This document shows positions 18,794 through 27,502 of a stretch of DNA of 64,000 bases, in pieces. The notes beneath the pieces were generated by a model. That model was not told the DNA's origin and did no database searches. It was given only the letters and a program-made list of their open reading frames with translations. Within the stretch, counting starts at the first letter, position 1. Each line of letters starts with the position of its first letter. A program made the position numbers and the translations under genes. The stretch comes from Paenilisteria portnoyi (GTDB lineage: Bacteria > Bacillota > Bacilli > Lactobacillales > Listeriaceae), in NCBI RefSeq assembly GCF_014322795.1, contig NZ_JAASTT010000018.1, positions 1 through 64,000 on the forward strand, read 5' to 3'.

Positions 18794-18806
18794 TGTCCGT
18801 CTCCTT

Positions 18807-19859
18807 TTAAAGTTCGATTCCCATCTTAATACTCAAATCTGGATTCTGATCCACGTATTTCATGTAGGCCTGCGCACTCTCGTCCAAGCTCACAATCGGA
18901 TCAATCAAATCCTCACAATCCAAATACCCGTTCATCAAAAGCTCCCAGCAAGTTTCCTCGATACGCTTCCGATTCCAACGTGGATAATCCGGATTCGGCT
19001 CACTCGACGCGCGCGCAAACACGATTTTGGCATTATTAAAATGCGCCTCGCGTCCCAAATTAAATCCATCTGGAAACGGCTTCGCAAACGCCACATATGA
19101 AATAATTCCACCGTATGCAATCCCGCGTAGCGCCGCCTCAAGAGCCTGCGAATTCCCACTCGTCTCAATAATCGAGTCCGCACCAAGTTTGCCAGTCAAT
19201 TTTTTGACCTCAAACCCAACATCCGTCCCAATCGGATTAAAGCAAGCATCCGCACCATGACGCATCGCAATTTCGCGACGATGTTCCAAAGGATCGACGC
19301 CAATCACGATACTTGCACCAGCCTTTTTCGCTAGCTGAATCGCGATTTGGCCAATCGCGCCGAGCCCAACGACCACAACGTAATCGCCCGCACGCACATG
19401 CGCCTCACGAACACCACTCATCGCAAACTGCGCTGGATCATAACAAACCGCATTTTTCCAACTCGCGCCCTCAGGCATTTTCCGCAGCTTATAATTATCG
19501 ACCGCCTTCACGATCACAGTCTCCATAATCGGCCCGTACGAGCAAACCATATCGCCAATCGCGTACTCCGTCACGTCCGCGCCAATCTCAACGATTTCGC
19601 CGACAACCATGTTCCCGAGCTGAAACTCCCCGAACACAATCCCACGCGCAGAACCTTCCGCGCGCGGCATAAACATATTCCATTCCTCGTTAAATTCCTC
19701 ATCTATAAATGGGCTCACACCGCGAAAATCAACGACCTCCGTCCCATGCTTCGGCGACGCAAACTTCACTTGAATCCGCGCCTCATCCTTAGCCAATTCC
19801 CGATCCACATATTCCACCAAATCCGCAACCCGCGGCTCCGTAGCAATCAATTTCTTCAT
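18807..19859 (-). CDS. ycjQ: zinc-binding dehydrogenase, YcjQ-like guloside 3-dehydrogenase
   Basis: A 350-residue medium-chain dehydrogenase. The Rossmann segment is VVVVGLGAIGQIAIQLAKKA, and the catalytic domain contains ASPKHGTEVVDFRGVSPFID. The usual Cys-rich structural zinc loop is missing, as in YcjQ. Length and motifs match E. coli YcjQ, which oxidises D-gulosides at C3. The start has an AGAAGGGAAG site. It is separated from ycjP by 237 bp holding a palindromic repeat, so Q-R-S-T-glycerate kinase-pgmB may also have its own promoter or altered expression. Confidence 0.9.
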   Translation of the reverse strand: MKKLIATEPRVADLVEYVDRELAKDEARIQVKFASPKHGTEVVDFRGVSPFIDEEFNEEWNMFMPRAEGSARGIVFGEFQLGNMVVGEIVEIGADVTEYAIGDMVCSYGPIMETVIVKAVDNYKLRKMPEGASWKNAVCYDPAQFAMSGVREAHVRAGDYVVVVGLGAIGQIAIQLAKKAGASIVIGVDPLEHRREIAMRHGADACFNPIGTDVGFEVKKLTGKLGADSIIETSGNSQALEAALRGIAYGGIISYVAFAKPFPDGFNLGREAHFNNAKIVFARASSEPNPDYPRWNRKRIEETCWELLMNGYLDCEDLIDPIVSLDESAQAYMKYVDQNPDLSIKMGIEL

Positions 19860-19970
19860 CCATTAAACTTCCCTTCTAAATTCCAAATTCATTTTTATAA
19901 AAGTACTTAATCACTGTCTCATTCACAAAATTAGTCGTCCAATTCTGAGCCGACTCCGTGCCTCCAAACC

Positions 19971-20096
19971 GTCAGAGCGACGAGAAGCTTTCAGCTTCTA
20001 GGCAAAAGTGAGTACCAGGTGCGGAGCGTACTTGCGTACGTGAGCACTGGAACGGAACTTTTAACGACGAAGATGAATGCTTCTCGTTGCTCTGAC
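19971..20096. repeat. 126-bp palindromic interspersed repeat element
   Basis: The ends GTCAGAGCGACGAGAAGC (19971-19988) and GCTTCTCGTTGCTCTGAC (20079-20096) are inverted repeats with one mismatch. Smaller hairpins lie inside (GAAGCTTTCAGCTTC; GAGCGTACTTGCGTACGTG). The element abuts the ycjP stop codon. Sequence style and size recall the EFAR-type palindromic elements of enterococci (from memory, not checked). It splits the operon between transport and oxidoreductase genes and could act as an RNA stem affecting downstream expression. Confidence 0.7.
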
Positions 20097-20948
20097 CTAG
20101 CCTTTGACGCCGCCGTCGGTCAAATTTCCTTTTATGAAACGTTCTGATAGAGCGTACATGATAACTACTGGCAATGCCGTCACAAGTGACGCTGCCATCA
20201 TGCGACCCCAAATATAATCTGGTGTACTAAACAACGTATTCAAGCCAATTGGTAACGTAAACAGCTCTGAATCCGACAAGAATATAGACGCAAACAGATA
20301 ATCATTCCAAGCTACCATGAAGCAATACACAAACACCGAGACAATCCCTGAAATCGCGAGCGGCACGATAATCCTCAAAATGATCTGCATCCGATTCAAG
20401 CCATCCATCATCGCCGCTTCCTCAATATCCACTGGAATCGTGTCAAAATAACTAATCAACATGAAAATCGCAGTCGGCAATGTCTGTACAACCATCGTGA
20501 TAATCAGCGCCGTTCTCGTGTCATACAATCCAACACTCGAAATAATTTTAAACAACGGCACGATTAACAAAATACCTGAAAACATGTAAACCGTATAAAA
20601 ACTCGCATTAATCGTTGTCCGTGCTCGGAAACGCAATTTTGACAAGGCATACGCACCTAAAATCCCTAAAACAACTGCAATTCCTGCTGCAACTAACGCA
20701 ATGATAAAACTATTTTTAAAATACGTCAAAAATGGGAAAATATCCGGGTTGAAAATATCTAAATAATGCTGAAACGTCCACTCTTTTGGAAAGAATGTTG
20801 GCGTCGTTGAAATCGCCTCTTTTGGACTCTTAAATGACGTCATCATCATAATCAAGAATGGAAACAGCGTGAACAGGAGAAATAATACTAAACTCACATA
20901 AAAAACAATTTTCTTCGTCCGTTTCGATTTTTTGCTACTTACTGCCAT
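20097..20948 (-). CDS. ycjP: carbohydrate ABC permease, MalG type (YcjP-like)
   Basis: A 283-residue inner-membrane permease with six helices and the EAA loop (EEAAMMDGLNRMQIILRIIV, about residues 186-205), typical of CUT1 sugar importers. It overlaps the upstream permease gene by 14 bp. With YcjN and YcjO it forms the importer for the glycoside used by this operon. No ATPase gene is present in the cluster, so a shared MsmX/MsmK-type ATPase elsewhere is probably used. Confidence 0.88.
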   Translation of the reverse strand: MAVSSKKSKRTKKIVFYVSLVLFLLFTLFPFLIMMMTSFKSPKEAISTTPTFFPKEWTFQHYLDIFNPDIFPFLTYFKNSFIIALVAAGIAVVLGILGAYALSKLRFRARTTINASFYTVYMFSGILLIVPLFKIISSVGLYDTRTALIITMVVQTLPTAIFMLISYFDTIPVDIEEAAMMDGLNRMQIILRIIVPLAISGIVSVFVYCFMVAWNDYLFASIFLSDSELFTLPIGLNTLFSTPDYIWGRMMAASLVTALPVVIMYALSERFIKGNLTDGGVKG

Positions 20949-21816
20949 TTAAATTCACTCGCTTTCTTGTAACCATGATGACCACGAAGATGATGACAAA
21001 CAGAATCACCGAAATCGCCGATGCTTTACCTAGATCATTGAACGCGAAGGCCGTTTGATACAGGTAAACCCCAAGAATGTTTACTTTGTTCGTTAGCAAG
21101 TATACGTCGGTAAACATGTAGAACATCCAAATCGCACGCAAGGTCACAACTGTCGCCAAAACTGGCATAATTGCTGGTAGCGTCACAATTTTGAATTTGT
21201 CCCAAACGCTTGCCCCATCCATTTCCGCAGCTTCATAAAGCGATTTATCCACCGTTTGCAAAATCGCTAAGAACGAAATGAAAGCATACGGGAAATAACG
21301 CCAAATCGCGAATAACACGACTAAAATGAAGCTCGAAACAGGATTATCAAACCAAAGTGGTGCATCCTTCCAAAGATGAAGAATATCGCCACCAACATAG
21401 TTGATTACACCGTAACTATTGTTAAACATGTATTTCCAAGCAAAAATCAAGGAAATCGACGGCGTTACGTACGACAAAATAATGAGTGAACGCGCCGTTT
21501 TCCGGAATCTGAACTCCCGGTTGAAGAATATCGCAACCAGAAGTCCCATCCCTGTACTACCAACAACTACTAGAATCGTATAGCCAAACGTTAAAGCCAA
21601 TGACTTGTAAAATTCAGCATCCGTTAAAATATCAATATAATTTTGCAAACCGATAAACGTTGAATCCAAATTCGGATTGAGCGGTAACTCGAAAAAGCTA
21701 ATTTGAATGTTTGAAATCATCGGATATGCCACTAACACAAGTAATAAGAGGATACTAGGCGACAGCAAAGCTAGCGCCATTTTTGCATCCGAACGTTTAT
21801 ATGCTTTTGTTTTCAT
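20935..21816 (-). CDS. ycjO: carbohydrate ABC permease, MalF type (YcjO-like)
   Basis: A 293-residue CUT1 permease with six membrane spans. The EAA motif is YEAAEMDGASVWDKFKIVTL (about residues 194-213). It lies between the solute-binding protein and the MalG-type permease, as in E. coli ycjNOP. Confidence 0.88.
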   Translation of the reverse strand: MKTKAYKRSDAKMALALLSPSILLLLVLVAYPMISNIQISFFELPLNPNLDSTFIGLQNYIDILTDAEFYKSLALTFGYTILVVVGSTGMGLLVAIFFNREFRFRKTARSLIILSYVTPSISLIFAWKYMFNNSYGVINYVGGDILHLWKDAPLWFDNPVSSFILVVLFAIWRYFPYAFISFLAILQTVDKSLYEAAEMDGASVWDKFKIVTLPAIMPVLATVVTLRAIWMFYMFTDVYLLTNKVNILGVYLYQTAFAFNDLGKASAISVILFVIIFVVIMVTRKRVNLNGSK

Positions 21817-21831
21817 AGTTCCTCCTTATTC

Positions 21832-23130
21832 TTAGTCATTAGATTCAGCTGTCTTCTGTGCTTTTTTTAGCTCTGATTCGACATTTTTACCGCCGACCGT
21901 CACATTATTAACCATTTTCGCAATAACTCCTGAGCTTGTAATATCACCCATTTTGGTGAAGTTTTTGCCGTCAACTAAGCCGAAAATTTGAATATCATTA
22001 AATGAATTCGCGATTTCTTCAGACAAAGCGCCGAATGATTTCACGACTTCATTGTTTTTATACGCTGCGTTTTCGATAACGCCTTTATTTACTGGTTGCG
22101 CCCCACCTGGAGACATTAATACCCATTTCGTTTGGTTCTCAGGTTGCGATAGGAACTCCACGAATTTTTTACCTGCGTCTTTTTGTGCTTTATCCAAACC
22201 ATCCGAAAGTGCTAACGCTGAAACAGTTCCATACACCGCTTTTTCTTTTTCTTCTGGAATGATAAACCCAATATTACTTGGGTCCCCGTCTGTGAACACC
22301 GCGGGTAAAAGATATGTCGAATACATCGCCATCGGAGCCGTACCATTCATAAATGCATCCTTGATTTCCGTCACATCATTCGACCCAGGCATTGTATATT
22401 TCGACAATTCTTTATAAAATGTCAATGCCTGTCTCATTTCCTTCGTATCAATCGTAATGTTGCCTTTCGCATCTAGCACATTGGCTTCATTGGAGAGCGC
22501 AAACTGAGAAAATGCTTGCTCTGACATCGCGCCTTCTGCTGTAGGAATTGCAATACCATATTTCTTATCTGATTTATTTGTAAAATGCTTCGCGATTGTC
22601 AAAATATCGTTCCAATTCTTTGGCTCCTCGAAATTCGCCGCAGCTAAAGCCTTCTTGTCGTACCAAATACCTTGCACCCAGCCTGTAAGTGGAACGCCGA
22701 TATAACTTTTCCCATTTTCAGAACGAACCAGATTCAATGCACCTTCATAATAACTATCCTCGCCAACCTTTTTGATAACATCTTTGACCGCTACTTGATC
22801 GATCAATTTATCTTTATCCATCACTTTCGCAAAATCCTGACTTACTTCCAAAACCTCTGGCAATACCCCAGCTCGGGCTAACGTCACAACTTTTGTATTG
22901 AAAGCATCTTCTTCCACTGGCACTTGTTTCACTTTAATATTTGGATTTTCTTTTTCAAATTTCGCTACCAATTCCTTGATAACATCCAAACGTTCCTTTT
23001 CCACCGAGGAATGCATAAATTCAATCGTTACAACTTTATCATCTCCACTTCCCGATGAACCTCCACACGCCGCCAAAATAACACTCATTAGTAATACAAC
23101 GGCAAGTACAATCGAACCTCTCTTTTTCAC
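21832..23130 (-). CDS. ycjN: sugar ABC solute-binding lipoprotein (YcjN-like)
   Basis: A 432-residue protein. A lipoprotein signal peptide is followed by the lipobox VILAACGG (lipidated Cys22), then a serine-rich linker and a family 1 extracellular solute-binding domain. It captures the oligosaccharide or glycoside for the YcjO/P permeases. The stop of the upstream phosphorylase lies 14 bp away, giving a tight operon. Confidence 0.88.
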   Translation of the reverse strand: MKKRGSIVLAVVLLMSVILAACGGSSGSGDDKVVTIEFMHSSVEKERLDVIKELVAKFEKENPNIKVKQVPVEEDAFNTKVVTLARAGVLPEVLEVSQDFAKVMDKDKLIDQVAVKDVIKKVGEDSYYEGALNLVRSENGKSYIGVPLTGWVQGIWYDKKALAAANFEEPKNWNDILTIAKHFTNKSDKKYGIAIPTAEGAMSEQAFSQFALSNEANVLDAKGNITIDTKEMRQALTFYKELSKYTMPGSNDVTEIKDAFMNGTAPMAMYSTYLLPAVFTDGDPSNIGFIIPEEKEKAVYGTVSALALSDGLDKAQKDAGKKFVEFLSQPENQTKWVLMSPGGAQPVNKGVIENAAYKNNEVVKSFGALSEEIANSFNDIQIFGLVDGKNFTKMGDITSSGVIAKMVNNVTVGGKNVESELKKAQKTAESND

Positions 23131-23144
23131 CTTAAAACCCCCTC

Positions 23145-24827
23145 CTAGCCTTTACTTGTTAGCCAACGGAATTCGTAAGGAGCAAGTACAATTGGAGCGC
23201 TCCCAGAAACCGGTTGATTTTTTAAAATATCCCAATTCGCAGTGACATCACACGATATCGACTGATCAGATAAATTATGCAATGCAAGAACACTGTCTCC
23301 CGAAGCATCCACACGCCTAATCGCAAAAATTTCTTTCCCGAAATCCACAACCTCCATCGGCACATTGGGATGGAATAAGCCTTGCGTTTTACGAACCTGA
23401 ATCATTTCTTTAATTCCTTCAAAAGTACGATGCATCAACGTTTCCGCGTTCGCAAGTTCCGTCTCAATCTCCGAAATCGGATATTTTTTGCGGTTGATCG
23501 AGCGATTATGTCCCGTTTCCGCAACACCATCGAGATCATTTCGAGCGCCTAGAATGCTTTGCACGTAAACCGCTGGAACACCTGGAATCGTCAGCAAAAT
23601 CGAATGCGCCAACAAGAATCGCTGTAGCCGCGTATCATCGTTGTCCGCCAATCGATTCAGCGCATCCATGTACGTCACATTCACCTCATATGGACTCTGC
23701 GTTCCATCAGGATTTTGCTTATACGAAACAAGCGCGCCTTCCTTTTCCAAATCCGCTACCAGAGCCAAAATCTCCTCTTCCTGCAAAATTCCGCGAATCG
23801 GATTCAAGCCAATACCATCATGCGAAGCTAGGAAGTTGAAAAACGTCGCATCCTCACCAGGCAACTCCAAACCACGCGCCCAGCCAGACAATGCCTCCCC
23901 ATTTCCAGTATGTATCGCCTGCAAAACAAGCGGTGGCAACGGGAACTGGTACACCATATGTGCCTCATCTTGGCCATTTCCAAAGTAAGTAATATTATCC
24001 TTATGCGGCACGTTCGTCTCCGTAATCATCACCGTTCCAGGAGCAATTTCATCCAGAATATCACGGAACAACTTCACAATCTCATGTGTTTTTTCCAAGT
24101 GAATACAAGACGTCCCAGGCTCTTTCCACATGAAACCAACCGCATCTAAGCGAATATACTCCGCGCCTTCTTCCAAATAAAACGCCAAAACATCAATCAT
24201 TTTCAATAACACATTCGGATTTCTAAAATTAAGATCAATCTGATCCGCACTAAACGTCGTCCAAATATGCTTTTTCGTACCATCCGCCATCTCAAACTCC
24301 GTCAAAACCGGCGTCGCCCGCGGCCTAGTAACCGCCGTCAAATCCGTATCTTTCGGCAGCGAAACAAAGAAATCATCATACTCCGTGTCCTGATTCAGAA
24401 ACCCTTGAAACCAGTCACTTTTCGCCGACATATGGTTACAAACATAATCAAACATCAACCGCGTCGATTGCGTCAAATCCGCAACATTTCGCCAATCACC
24501 AAGCTTCGGATTCACCTTTTTGTAATCGATCACCGAAAAGCCATCATCCGAAGAATACGGATAAAACGGCAAAATATGAACCACCTCAAACATCTCATCC
24601 AAGTACTTGTCATACATCTTCTTAAGCGTCGTCAGTGTCGGCTGATCCTTTTCCCAAAACTGATCACCATATGTAATCATAACCACATCTTCTTGATCCC
24701 AGCCTGACTTCCGTTGCTTTAACTTCTTCATTTTTGTTTCTTGTATTCGCTCTCTAACCTTTTTCTCAAGAGATATAGCGCTTTCACTTCCATATATAGA
24801 TTCCAATCGACTTAACAGAATATTCAT
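23145..24827 (-). CDS. ycjM: GH13_18 phosphorylase (glucosylglycerate phosphorylase, YcjM-like)
   Basis: A 560-residue retaining glycoside phosphorylase. GH13 motifs: FDYVCNHMS (region I), YIRLDAVGFMWKE with nucleophile Asp228 (region II), MITETNVPHKDN with acid/base Glu270 (region III), and FLASHDGIGL (region IV). The family includes sucrose phosphorylase, but the gene's place as first gene of a ycj-type operon next to a glycerate kinase points to glucosylglycerate phosphorylase, the activity reported for E. coli YcjM relatives. The reaction would give alpha-glucose-1-phosphate and D-glycerate. It is the promoter-proximal gene, behind the operator at 24872-24889. Confidence 0.85.
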   Translation of the reverse strand: MNILLSRLESIYGSESAISLEKKVRERIQETKMKKLKQRKSGWDQEDVVMITYGDQFWEKDQPTLTTLKKMYDKYLDEMFEVVHILPFYPYSSDDGFSVIDYKKVNPKLGDWRNVADLTQSTRLMFDYVCNHMSAKSDWFQGFLNQDTEYDDFFVSLPKDTDLTAVTRPRATPVLTEFEMADGTKKHIWTTFSADQIDLNFRNPNVLLKMIDVLAFYLEEGAEYIRLDAVGFMWKEPGTSCIHLEKTHEIVKLFRDILDEIAPGTVMITETNVPHKDNITYFGNGQDEAHMVYQFPLPPLVLQAIHTGNGEALSGWARGLELPGEDATFFNFLASHDGIGLNPIRGILQEEEILALVADLEKEGALVSYKQNPDGTQSPYEVNVTYMDALNRLADNDDTRLQRFLLAHSILLTIPGVPAVYVQSILGARNDLDGVAETGHNRSINRKKYPISEIETELANAETLMHRTFEGIKEMIQVRKTQGLFHPNVPMEVVDFGKEIFAIRRVDASGDSVLALHNLSDQSISCDVTANWDILKNQPVSGSAPIVLAPYEFRWLTSKG

Positions 24828-24863
24828 TTCTACCTCCTTTTATGGTACCGCTCCCACAAAAAG

Positions 24864-24892
24864 AGTATATTACAGAAAGCGCTTTCTGTCAA
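24864..24892 (-). promoter_or_regulatory. sigma-A promoter of the ycj-type operon with embedded operator
   Basis: Minus strand: TTGACA (24887-24892), 17-bp spacer, TATACT (24864-24869). The spacer is filled by the perfect 18-bp palindrome ACAGAAAGCGCTTTCTGT (24872-24889), a LacI/CcpA-type site. Binding there would block RNA polymerase directly. Confidence 0.88.
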
Positions 24893-24977
24893 TGCTCTTT
24901 TTTACACATCACGAAAAAAAAGGCTCTAACACTTTATTAGCAGACATTTCATTTCTTATTGGACATCTTTACCACAA

Positions 24978-25006
24978 TTGAGTAGAATAGATAACATAAG
25001 TATATA
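24978..25006 (+). promoter_or_regulatory. sigma-A promoter of LacI-type regulator
   Basis: TTGAGT (24978-24983), 17-bp spacer, TATATA (25001-25006), divergent from the operon promoter. Confidence 0.65.
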
Positions 25007-25009
25007 AAG

Positions 25010-25025
25010 ATGGGAACGGTCTCAT
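25010..25025. promoter_or_regulatory. imperfect LacI-type palindrome downstream of regulator promoter
   Basis: ATGGGAACGGTCTCAT is an imperfect palindrome centred on CG, just after the -10 box. It is a candidate site for autoregulation or CcpA. Confidence 0.4.
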
Positions 25026-25055
25026 CAAGATAGAAACAAGGAGGAAACAACTAAA

Positions 25056-26084
25056 ATGGGAGCCACTATTTACGATATAGCACGTCACGCTGGAGTCTCG
25101 AAATCCACCGTTTCACGCGTACTCAATAATCAGACAAACATTTCCGCCGACTCAAAAAAACGCGTTCTCACAGCCATTGAGGAACTGCAATATAAACCAA
25201 GCAAACTAGCACGCGCACTAACAAATTCAGGATTCGATGCAATTATGGTCATTTCAAATCGTCCAACCAAGACCACAGCAGGAAATCCATTTTTCTCAGA
25301 AATCATCCATTCCATCTCGGCTATTGCAGAAGATCAGAATTTCGATTTAATTCTCCAAACCTCCCAGAATACGGATGACGAACTCGATAAATGTATTGCC
25401 AAAATCAAAGAAAAAATGATCAAAGGAATTATCATGCTAAGCTCGCCCGCCGACGAATCCTTTTTCGAAAAACTAGATCCATTTAATATCCCCATCGTTG
25501 TGACTGGGAAAATCGATGGTAACTACGCAAATGTTTACTCCGTCGACACAGATAATTTCCAAGACTCCTACGAACTAACAAATCTACTTATCAAAAATGG
25601 ACATAAAAACATCGCTTGCCTTCATGCACCATTGAACTACCATGTCTCCATCGACCGGCTCGCTGGGTATCGCAGTTGTCTATTTGATCACCATTTAGAC
25701 ATCCGTCGTGACTGGATTCTTGATAGCGGCTACACTGCCGAAGACGCTTATAACGCCGCGAACCAGCTACTATCGCACCCAAGTCGTCCAAGCGCCATTT
25801 TTGCCACTGATGATTTAAAAGTGCTCAGCATCTATAAAGTAGCATCCGAGCACAACTTGCAAATACCACAAGACCTGTCCATCGTCGGTTATAATGACCG
25901 CGTTGTCTCCACCTTCCTGTCACCGCCTCTGACAGCAATCGATATCCCCACTAAAAGATTAGGAAAAGCGGCTACCGAGTTACTCTTCCACTTAATTCAG
26001 CAAAGTGGTACCCCCAGTAAAAATATGATTATCGAAACAAAACTCATTAATGGCGCATCAATAAGCCATCTAATTACACATTAA
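25056..26084 (+). CDS. LacI-family repressor of the ycj-type operon
   Basis: A 342-residue regulator. The N-terminal LacI HTH is [20 protein letters not shown], and the periplasmic-binding-protein-like sensor domain ends near [20 protein letters not shown]. It is divergent from the phosphorylase operon, the position of ycjW in E. coli. The start has an AAGGAGG site. It very likely binds the palindrome inside the operon promoter. The inducer is unknown, perhaps the imported glycoside or an intermediate. Confidence 0.88.
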   Translation: MGATIYDIARHAGVSKSTVSRVLNNQTNISADSKKRVLTAIEELQYKPSKLARALTNSGFDAIMVISNRPTKTTAGNPFFSEIIHSISAIAEDQNFDLILQTSQNTDDELDKCIAKIKEKMIKGIIMLSSPADESFFEKLDPFNIPIVVTGKIDGNYANVYSVDTDNFQDSYELTNLLIKNGHKNIACLHAPLNYHVSIDRLAGYRSCLFDHHLDIRRDWILDSGYTAEDAYNAANQLLSHPSRPSAIFATDDLKVLSIYKVASEHNLQIPQDLSIVGYNDRVVSTFLSPPLTAIDIPTKRLGKAATELLFHLIQQSGTPSKNMIIETKLINGASISHLITH

Positions 26085-26139
26085 AAATCTGGAAAGTACA
26101 CTGTCTCTGATTTAGACAGGCACTTTCCAGATTTTTTTA
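26085..26139. terminator. Rho-independent terminator
   Basis: AAAATCTGGAAAGT (26085-26098) pairs with ACTTTCCAGATTTT (26123-26136), then T-run. It ends the LacI gene and overlaps the stop of the convergent toxin gene. Confidence 0.9.
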
Positions 26140-26481
26140 TAGTTCATAGATTGACAAGGTATCTTTAATAATACCTGTGTAATCGGACGGACCAGACAAA
26201 ATACGATGGACCTCAATAAGTTGCTGTTCTTCATAATACACATAAAATACTGTATACCGATCAAAGCTAAGTTTACGATACGGCTTAGAAAGATACTTCT
26301 CACTAGCGTACAGACTACCCAACTTAGGGAATGCAGCTAAATTCAAAAATAACTTATCTACACCTTTACTGAAATTCTCCGCAGCCTGGGCTTGATATAA
26401 ATCTTCCAACAAATAGAGAGAAATACTTTCATAATCCATACTAGCATGTCTAGAAAGGCTAATTTTCACGCTTTCTCCCAT
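26137..26481 (-). CDS. RelE/ParE-family toxin
   Basis: ATG at 26481 is preferred because it follows the antitoxin stop codon by 4 nt; an upstream in-frame start would run into the antitoxin. The 114-residue protein has the RelE/ParE pattern: an N-terminal helical hairpin (MDYESISLYLLEDLYQAQAA), then FPKLGSLY, YRKLSFDRYTVFYVYYEEQQ and LIEVHRILSG. ParE-type toxins inhibit gyrase and RelE types cleave mRNA; which applies cannot be read here. It forms a type II module with the upstream gene. Confidence 0.78.
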   Translation of the reverse strand: MGESVKISLSRHASMDYESISLYLLEDLYQAQAAENFSKGVDKLFLNLAAFPKLGSLYASEKYLSKPYRKLSFDRYTVFYVYYEEQQLIEVHRILSGPSDYTGIIKDTLSIYEL

Positions 26482-26485
26482 ACAT

Positions 26486-26707
26486 TCATTCCCACTCAGT
26501 AACAGACTCAGCACGCGCACGATCTGTCAAAATGGCTACTCGACTCTTCACTTCTTCCCAAGTACTTATATTCCCAGTCACGAAATCCGTTTCTGCTTGG
26601 CTCAACTTCTCGCTAACCATCTCTTCTGTTGCAGCCACCCATGTAGGTTCATAGGCGAATTTGGTTGCTGTTTCATTCACATAGCTTTCTTCCATGTTTG
26701 ATGTCAT
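26486..26707 (-). CDS. antitoxin partner of RelE/ParE toxin
   Basis: A 73-residue acidic protein starting at ATG 26707 with a GAGGTG site. It is immediately followed by the toxin gene. The short, charged, helical C-terminal half (STWEEVKSRVAILTDRARAE) fits a toxin-binding tail. The N-terminal DNA-binding type is unclear (not an obvious Phd or ribbon-helix-helix protein). The call rests on size, acidity and coupling to the toxin. Confidence 0.65.
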   Translation of the reverse strand: MTSNMEESYVNETATKFAYEPTWVAATEEMVSEKLSQAETDFVTGNISTWEEVKSRVAILTDRARAESVTEWE

Positions 26708-26831
26708 TTCCTACACCTCCGTCTTTTATCTTTCTATTGTAACACACAAGGAATCTCATCTCCACCTTTTCATTCACTTTGTGTCAATTTCGTTTTTTGC
26801 ATTGGTTTCACGCTTTTTTCACCACAGAAAA

Positions 26832-26967
26832 GAGGTTGAGACAAAAACTCAAGATAAAGCAAAAGCGCCCTCCCATTTCTTCGGGTAGGGCGAAAAATTC
26901 TGCTTTAAACAAATCGAGCGAAAGCGTTTGTATTCAGGGGATTTATCTGGGTTATGTCTCAGCCCCC
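26832..26967. repeat. about 136-bp imperfect palindromic intergenic repeat
   Basis: The left end GAGGTTGAGACAAAAACTCA and the inverted right end (minus reading GGGGGCTGAGACATAACCCA) share a TGAGACA-based terminal inverted repeat. An inner hairpin GCGCCCT...AGGGCG (26866-26891) lies between. It looks like the TGAGACA/GGGACA-type short repeats scattered in Firmicute genomes. It lies between the GNAT and antitoxin genes with no coding content. Confidence 0.5.
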
Positions 26968-26975
26968 TTTAACAT

Positions 26976-27494
26976 CTATATATTCCGAACCATCACATGG
27001 ACAGTATGCTCTTTTCCAGCAAATGTTTGTCTTTTCTCTTCCTGTTTTTCAAAGCCAAGATGCGACCAAAAACCAATGGCCTCTTTATTCTCCTCAAGAA
27101 CACCAATTCGCAATGAATCTGCACTACCATCCGATGCCCAATCCTTAATAACTTGATAAAGAACTTTCCCAAAACCACTACCACGCTCTTCTGGTATCAA
27201 CATTAGCAGTCCGATAATCCACTGTCCTTTTCGAGGGAAGTCTGCAACCACATCAATCAGTCCAATCGGCTTATCCGCCTCATCAAGCACTGCCATCACA
27301 AATTTATCCAACTTCGTCTTGCCCTTTGGTATTTCCGTAATGATATCGCGCGCATTCTCTGTTGTCGCTACCGTTCCTTGCTCTATCAAGAAATAATCCT
27401 CGCATTTCGCACATACTTCCTCAGCCAATTCTACATCTTTCTCCGTCAAAAATTTCACATGATAATTCCGCTTTTTATCCAAATATCTCACCAT
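26976..27494 (-). CDS. GNAT acetyltransferase coupled to a Phd-type antitoxin
   Basis: A 172-residue GNAT. The acetyl-CoA loop appears as LLMLIPEERGSGFGKVLYQV (about residues 94-113), followed by the beta-bulge region RIGVLEENKEAIGFWSHLGF. It starts 8 nt after the stop of the Phd-like gene with an AAAGGA site in the gap, so the two are translationally coupled. It may be an ordinary acetyltransferase or the toxin of a non-canonical pair. Substrate not predictable. Confidence 0.82.
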   Translation of the reverse strand: MVRYLDKKRNYHVKFLTEKDVELAEEVCAKCEDYFLIEQGTVATTENARDIITEIPKGKTKLDKFVMAVLDEADKPIGLIDVVADFPRKGQWIIGLLMLIPEERGSGFGKVLYQVIKDWASDGSADSLRIGVLEENKEAIGFWSHLGFEKQEEKRQTFAGKEHTVHVMVRNI

Positions 27495-27502
27495 TCCTTT
27501 AT

